A stretch of 64,000 bases of DNA, from NCBI GenBank assembly GCA_902789245.1, contig CADAND010000001.1, forward strand, positions 124,001 through 188,000, written 5' to 3'. A program made the translations under genes and the position numbers. The DNA is from an uncultured Bacteroidia bacterium. Lineage in GTDB: Bacteria; Bacteroidota; Bacteroidia; Bacteroidales; UBA932. Of the stretch, positions 60,156 through 64,000 are shown piece by piece; position 1 is the first letter of the stretch, and each line of letters starts with the position of its first letter. The notes under the pieces are model-generated. The model was not told where the DNA came from, searched no databases, and saw nothing but the letters and a program-made list of their open reading frames with translations.

Positions 60156-60686
60156 ATGACACGACAGGAGATTACGGAATTCTACCAGGAGCACCACCGG
60201 CGGCTGTACAACATCAGCCTGCGGATTCTCCGGGATTCCGATGAGGCGGAAGAAGTGATGCAGGACACGATCCTGAAGTTCGTCACCGCGCCGGGAAGTT
60301 TCTCCTCGCCCGAGCAGGTCTCGGCCTGGCTGGCCCGCACCTGCATCCGCGCTTCCATCGACCGGCTGCGCCGCCGCGAACGCCGCGAGGCCTTCCTGGA
60401 AGAATACGGCCGCGAGGAGTCGTTCCGCGAGGATCCGGTTGCCGGGGAACCCTGTCATCCTGAGCGAAGCGAAGGATCTCCCGCCCTCCCGTCCGTCTGC
60501 GAGGTCAGAGCCGCGATGGAGCGCCTGCCCGAGCCCTATGCCCTGATTCTGGACCTGGTGCTCATCGAGGGGCTGGACTACGGCGAGATCGCCGGCCTGA
60601 CCGGCAAGAAGGAGACCACGCTTCGCTCCCTGTACTCCCGCGGACGGAGCAAACTGATAGAGATGCTGAATCATAATAAGATATGA
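60156..60686 (+). CDS. ECF-type sigma factor with a repeat-encoded insert
   Basis: 176 residues. Region 2: NISLRILRDSDEAEEVMQDTILKFV and ARTCIRASIDRLRRRER. Region 4: AMERLPEPYALILDLVLIEGLDYGEIAGLTGKKETTLRSLYSRGRSKL. Between them residues about 99-109 (PCHPERSEGSP) come from a GTCATCCTGAGCGAAGCG repeat at 60452-60481. The frame is kept and the insert lies in the linker, so the protein may still work. It overlaps the next gene by 4 bp. Confidence 0.88.
   Translation: MTRQEITEFYQEHHRRLYNISLRILRDSDEAEEVMQDTILKFVTAPGSFSSPEQVSAWLARTCIRASIDRLRRRERREAFLEEYGREESFREDPVAGEPCHPERSEGSPALPSVCEVRAAMERLPEPYALILDLVLIEGLDYGEIAGLTGKKETTLRSLYSRGRSKLIEMLNHNKI
60452..60481 (+). repeat. GTCATCCTGAGCGAAGCGAA-type repeat inside the sigma gene
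   Basis: CTGTCATCCTGAGCGAAG then CGAAGGATCTCC; arms ATCCT/AGGAT around GAGCGAAGCGA. This repeat is widespread between genes in many bacteria, and its translation CHPERSEG is familiar as a repeat-derived peptide. Confidence 0.88.
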
Positions 60687-61105
60687 AAGATTTAGAGCAA
60701 TACATCCGCGACCACGCGGCGGAATTCGACACGGCGGAGCCCCCCATCGGCCACAAGGTTCGTTTCGGCTGGAAATTATTCCTCCGCAATGCCCTCGCGC
60801 GACCTGCCTGGGCCCTGGCCCTCGCCGCCTGCGCCGCCGCCCTGCTGGTGCTGCGTCCCGGCGACCCGCTCCACGGCCTGTTCAGCAGCCCGGAGGCCGT
60901 CTATCTGGCCTACATGGACGAAGTGGCGGATCTCTACCGCGAACTCCCGACGCAGGACGACGCCCTGCGCGAGATCACGGAAGAGGCGGAATCCCTGTTC
61001 GAGCAGATGCCCGAAGGTCTCTCCGACCGGCAGCGTTCCCGCATCCTGCAGAATCATTACGGCGAACTGCTCGCCGCAGCCCGACAACTCAAAAAAATCC
61101 AATAA
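60683..61105 (+). CDS. Probable anti-sigma-like single-pass membrane protein
   Basis: 140 residues. The N-terminus is acidic (MKDLEQYIRDHAAEFDTAEPP) with the GHKVRFGWKL segment; one hydrophobic helix (ARPAWALALAACAAALLVL, about 39-57) and a helical C-terminal part (REITEEAESLFEQMPEGLSDRQ) follow. Overlap of 4 bp with the sigma gene and the topology suggest anti-sigma function. No zinc motif is seen. Confidence 0.6.
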   Translation: MKDLEQYIRDHAAEFDTAEPPIGHKVRFGWKLFLRNALARPAWALALAACAAALLVLRPGDPLHGLFSSPEAVYLAYMDEVADLYRELPTQDDALREITEEAESLFEQMPEGLSDRQRSRILQNHYGELLAAARQLKKIQ

Positions 61106-61106
61106 G

Positions 61107-62030
61107 ATGAAAAAGTTCTTCACCCTGCTCGCAGCGGCCATCCTCGCCGTCCTGCCCCTCTCCGCCCGGACGGCCTCCGATCCGGAGCTGAACGCCAAAG
61201 ACGAGACCAAAGAGTTCAATTTCAACAACTTCACCGGCATCGATGCCTCCTGGATCTACCAGGTTGAGCTCGTCCAGGCCTCGCGTCACGCCGTCCGCGT
61301 GGAAGCGCCGGACTTCCTCATGCCCTTTGTGAACGTCGAAGTTCGCGGCGGTGTCCTGGTGCTCTCTGTCGGCGACCTCCCGCGCGATGTCCGCCGCCGC
61401 GTGGAGAACGGCAACCGCAACCAGGTACGCGTCTTTGTCAGCATGCCGGACCTGGCGGTCCTGCGCATGTCCGGCGCCGCCAAGCTGACGGCCAAGGGAA
61501 ACTTCTCCAGCCGCAAGGATTTCGAGCTGAAAATGAGCGGCGCCACCTCCGCCCAAGGCCTCTCCGTGCGTGCTTCCCAGGCTGATATCAATGCCTCCGG
61601 CGCCGCGAAATTCAACCTGGAAGGCAAATTCGACAAGATTACCGTCTACGGATCCGGCAGCTTGAGCGCCACCGTTTCCGCTGACGTCCGGACGACCGAC
61701 CTGCATCTCTCCGGTGCGACCAAGCTGACGCTGAACGGTAAGCTGGGCGATGTGACCCTGCAGGGCTCCGGCGCTGCCAACACCGTGTTCTCCGGTTCCA
61801 TCGAGAACCTGGATGCTACGTGCTCCGGCGCCGCCAAGCTGAACGCTGGCGAGGCACCCGCCCGCCGCGTGAAGGCCGCCTTCTCCGGCGCCTCCAACGG
61901 CACGGTCGATGTGCGCGACGAGCTGAGCGTCACCCTCTCCGGCGCCTCCCGGCTCAACTACCACCCGGGCCCCTCGCTCCGCATCAAGAACCAGTCCGTC
62001 TCCCGCGCGTCCACGCTCTCCAGCTATTAG
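61107..62030 (+). CDS. Exported DUF2807/head-GIN-domain protein
   Basis: 307 residues with a signal peptide (MKKFFTLLAAAILAVLPLSARTA). The rest is a right-handed beta-helix-like repeat: a short strand and the tripeptide pattern SGAA/SGAS repeated about eight times (MSGAAKLTAKG, MSGATSAQG, ASGAAKFNLEG, LSGATKLTLNG, GSGAANTVFSG, CSGAAKLNAGE). This is typical of the auto-transporter adhesin head GIN domain, found downstream of ECF sigma genes in Bacteroidota. It probably faces the periplasm or surface. ATG 61107 is 1 bp after the previous stop. Confidence 0.85.
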   Translation: MKKFFTLLAAAILAVLPLSARTASDPELNAKDETKEFNFNNFTGIDASWIYQVELVQASRHAVRVEAPDFLMPFVNVEVRGGVLVLSVGDLPRDVRRRVENGNRNQVRVFVSMPDLAVLRMSGAAKLTAKGNFSSRKDFELKMSGATSAQGLSVRASQADINASGAAKFNLEGKFDKITVYGSGSLSATVSADVRTTDLHLSGATKLTLNGKLGDVTLQGSGAANTVFSGSIENLDATCSGAAKLNAGEAPARRVKAAFSGASNGTVDVRDELSVTLSGASRLNYHPGPSLRIKNQSVSRASTLSSY

Positions 62031-62070
62031 CCGGATCCTTCGTCAAGCCCGCTTGCGACCGGGCAACAGC

Positions 62071-62103
62071 AAAGCGACCTGCCCATCCGGCAGGCCGCTT
62101 TGT
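62071..62103. terminator. Hairpin between the GIN-domain gene and the CoA-transferase gene
   Basis: CAAAGCG-A-CCTGCC, CATCC loop, GGCAGG-C-CGCTTTG. Long stem with little T run; possibly serves both convergent genes. Confidence 0.5.
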
Positions 62104-62104
62104 C

Positions 62105-62132
62105 GTCATTCCCGACCTGATCGGGAATCTCC
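62105..62132. repeat. GTCATTCCC-family palindromic repeat
   Basis: Same 28 bp as inside ftsK (44883-44910). It ends at the stop codon of the CoA-transferase gene. Confidence 0.9.
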
Positions 62133-63433
62133 TAGATGCTGAAATTGTGATAGTGCGGACCGAAGCGCTCGAACGCGGCGCGGTCCAGCATTTCCCGGTC
62201 GTCCGGGTGTGCGATGCCGATCATCAGCTTGGCGCGCTCCTGCAGACTCTTGCCGTAGAGGTCCACGGCGCCGTACTCGGTCACGATCCAGTGTGCGTCC
62301 GCGCGGGGCGTGACCACGCCGGCGCCCGGATTAAGCTCCGCGACGATCTTGTTCTTGCCCTTGACCGTACGCGATGCGAACGCGGTGATGCTCTTGCCGC
62401 CTGCGGACATCGTGGCGCCCTTGACGAACTCGACCTGGCCGCCGGTGCCGCTGAAGATGCGCGTGCCGATGGAGTCGGCGCTGATCTGGCCGGTGAAGTC
62501 CACCTCCGTGGCGGAGTTGATGGCCTTCATGTGCGGGTTCTGGGCGATGACCCAGGGGTCGTTGGTATATTTGATGTCGCGCATCAGCACATTCGGGTTG
62601 TGGTCGATGAAGGAATAGACCTCCTGCGATCCGAGCAGGAAGGAGGCCACGACCTTGCCGGTGTCGATCTTCTTGTTGGCGCCGTCGATCACGCCCGCCT
62701 TGATCAGGCGGAGCAGGCCGTCGGCGAACATCTCCGTGTGCAGGCCCAGGTGCTTGTGTCCGCCGAGCTGCGCCGCGAGGGCGTTCGGCAGGGCGCCGAT
62801 GCCCATCTGGATGCAGTCGCCGTCCTCCACGAGCGCCGCACAGTTCTTGCCGATCAGCACTTCGGTGGGCGTGGGCTCGGCGAACGCGGCCGTCACCAGC
62901 GGCGTGTCGTCCTGCACGAGGTAGTCGAACTGGTCCACGGACAGCAGGTCGCCGTAGGCAAACGGCACGTTGGGGTTCACCACGCCGATCACGACCTTCG
63001 CGCTTTCGACGGCCGCCACGGAGCAGTCCACGGAGGTGCCGAGGCTGACGCGTCCCTGTTCGTCCGGCAGCGACACGTTCACGAGGGCGGCGCCGAGGGG
63101 GATGTAGCCCTCGCGGTAGAGCTTCTGGCTCTCGCCCAGGTGCACGGGCAGGTAGTCGGCATAGCCGGCGTTCACGTTGGCGCGCACGTTCGGCCCGACG
63201 AAGAATCCCTGCTCGAAGAAGATCCCTTCGTAGCGCGGCTCGCTGTACGGGGCGGGACCCTCCGTATGGAAATGGTGGAAGTGCAGATCGCACACGTCCC
63301 CGGCGTCCGCCCGGCGGCAGAGGGCCTGGATGAGGCAGTGCGGCACGCTGGCGACACTGCTCAGATGGACATGACAATGGGATGGGATGTGACTGACCGC
63401 TTCGTCGGCGGAAACGTATTGGATCGGCTTCAT
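62132..63433 (-). CDS. Acetyl-CoA hydrolase/transferase-family CoA transferase
   Basis: 433 residues. The family blocks are visible: HCHVHLSSVASVPHCLIQAL, LVNVSLPDEQGRVSLGTSVDC, GIGALPNALAAQLGGHKHLGLHTEMF, and the C-terminal VTEYGAVDLYGKSLQERAKLMIGIAHPDDRE. It resembles 4-hydroxybutyrate/butyryl-CoA:acetate CoA-transferases and succinate CoA-transferases, which move CoA between short-chain acids. The exact substrate is not decidable here. ATG 63433; a -7 box TACATTTG is at 63470-63463. Confidence 0.88.
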   Translation of the reverse strand: MKPIQYVSADEAVSHIPSHCHVHLSSVASVPHCLIQALCRRADAGDVCDLHFHHFHTEGPAPYSEPRYEGIFFEQGFFVGPNVRANVNAGYADYLPVHLGESQKLYREGYIPLGAALVNVSLPDEQGRVSLGTSVDCSVAAVESAKVVIGVVNPNVPFAYGDLLSVDQFDYLVQDDTPLVTAAFAEPTPTEVLIGKNCAALVEDGDCIQMGIGALPNALAAQLGGHKHLGLHTEMFADGLLRLIKAGVIDGANKKIDTGKVVASFLLGSQEVYSFIDHNPNVLMRDIKYTNDPWVIAQNPHMKAINSATEVDFTGQISADSIGTRIFSGTGGQVEFVKGATMSAGGKSITAFASRTVKGKNKIVAELNPGAGVVTPRADAHWIVTEYGAVDLYGKSLQERAKLMIGIAHPDDREMLDRAAFERFGPHYHNFSI

Positions 63434-63448
63434 TTCGAAGATTATTGT

Positions 63449-63470
63449 TATTTTTGCAAGCGCAAATGTA
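63449..63470. promoter_or_regulatory. Overlapping divergent -7 boxes of mazG and the CoA transferase
   Basis: Plus strand TATTTTTG (63449-63456), 24 nt before mazG. Minus strand TACATTTG (63470-63463), 29 nt before the CoA-transferase ATG. The two promoters face away from overlapping sites. Confidence 0.55.
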
Positions 63471-63480
63471 GCAAATTTTC

Positions 63481-64000
63481 CATGCATACCAAAGAAGAAA
63501 AACTCGCCGCCTTCGGGCGGCTGCTCGATACGATGGACGCCCTGCGGGAGAAGTGCCCCTGGAATGCCGCACAGACCATGGAGTCCATCCGCCCGATGAC
63601 GGAGGAGGAAGTCTATGAGCTCAGCGACGCCATCCTGAAGGGGGACCGCCCCGGTACGGCCAAGGAGATCGGCGACCTGCTCTACCACCTTGTGTTCTAC
63701 GCGCGCATCGCGCAGGAGGAGGGGAGTTTCGACATCGCCGACTCGCTCGACAAGGTCGTGGACAAGATGGTCTTCCGCCACCCGCACGTCTTCGGCCCGG
63801 AGGCCGGCAAGCCCACCTCCGCCAAGGAGATCGCCGACACCTGGGAGCTCGTCAAGGCCAAGGAGAAAGACGGCAACAAGACCGTCCTTTCCGGCATCCC
63901 CGACGCGATGCCGGCCCTCCTCAAGGCCCTCTCGATGCAGGAGAAGGCCCGCGGCTGCGGCTTCGACTGGGAGCAGCCGGCGGATGTCTGGGACAAGGTC
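63481..64000 (+). CDS. mazG: Nucleoside triphosphate pyrophosphohydrolase MazG, N-terminal part
   Basis: The frame runs past the window end; 173 residues are visible of an expected 260 or so. RLLDTMDALREKCPWNAAQTMESIRP and EEVYELSDAI..KEIGDLLYHLVFYARIA form the first MazG domain with the EExxE/D metal-binding residues; FRHPHVFG is also conserved. The second domain begins at ALSMQEKARGCGFDW. MazG hydrolyses NTPs to NMPs, cleansing abnormal nucleotides. Confidence 0.94.

Overview
The window is a high-GC chromosomal segment of a member of the Bacteroidales (Bacteroidota). The evidence is the gene set: ExbB-ExbD-ExbD with a TonB-like protein, a Porin_10-type porin, DUF4290, DUF3822, a propeller/Y_Y_Y sensor fused to an AraC domain, FISUMP, BACON/BIG2 and M64 proteins. 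Promoters carry the Bacteroidota -7 box (TAnnTTTG, sometimes with TTTG 19-21 nt upstream), and there are no Shine-Dalgarno sites. An uncultured gut or rumen lineage is likely, but this is inference. I saw no rRNA, tRNA, CRISPR array, phage or transposase.

Layout. 1-3.7 kb: end of a GH95 fucosidase, a membrane-spanning AraC-type regulator and a possible small RNA. 3.7-8.8 kb: asnS-udk-tonB and the exbB/exbD operon. 8.9-13.9 kb: queA; dprA-tatD-ansA; a NUDIX protein. 13.9-16.4 kb: SRPBCC protein, rRNA methyltransferase, TPR protein. 16.4-19.6 kb: M13 peptidase and LolE-like permease. 19.7-26.7 kb: a YczE-like membrane protein, then mscS-amgK-murU followed by porin-mltF, which suggests peptidoglycan recycling. 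26.7-30.4 kb: rsmG, rpmH, alr, C1 peptidase. 30.8-36.9 kb: AddB-AddA-LolA-like operon. 37-42 kb: an AT-rich two-gene island encoding large lipoproteins (BACON/BIG2; fimbrillin-like/LRR/TlpA/M64). 42-47 kb: lytic transglycosylase, ftsK, DUF4290, apbE. 47-52 kb: FISUMP lipoprotein, minimal ComEC, ackA-pta. 52-54 kb: ECF sigma operon. 54-58 kb: Cmk-like kinase, MATE, FKBP, DHH phosphoesterase. 58-62 kb: unknown membrane protein, DUF3822, rsmD, and a second ECF operon with a GIN-domain protein. 62-64 kb: CoA transferase and the start of mazG.

The most distinctive feature is small palindromic repeats. One family (GTCATTCC...GGAATC and relatives) lies between genes and also inside the reading frames of ftsK, a sigma factor and the porin; an unrelated palindrome sits in an insertion within the rRNA methyltransferase. 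A second family built on CCAGGGGC/GCCCCTGG occurs at three places. Two 45-bp GGTGTCCA palindromes precede an ECF sigma gene. The AT-rich island lies between two similar 56-bp palindromic sequences. Several genes start only 4-6 nt after the -7 box, which suggests near-leaderless transcripts.
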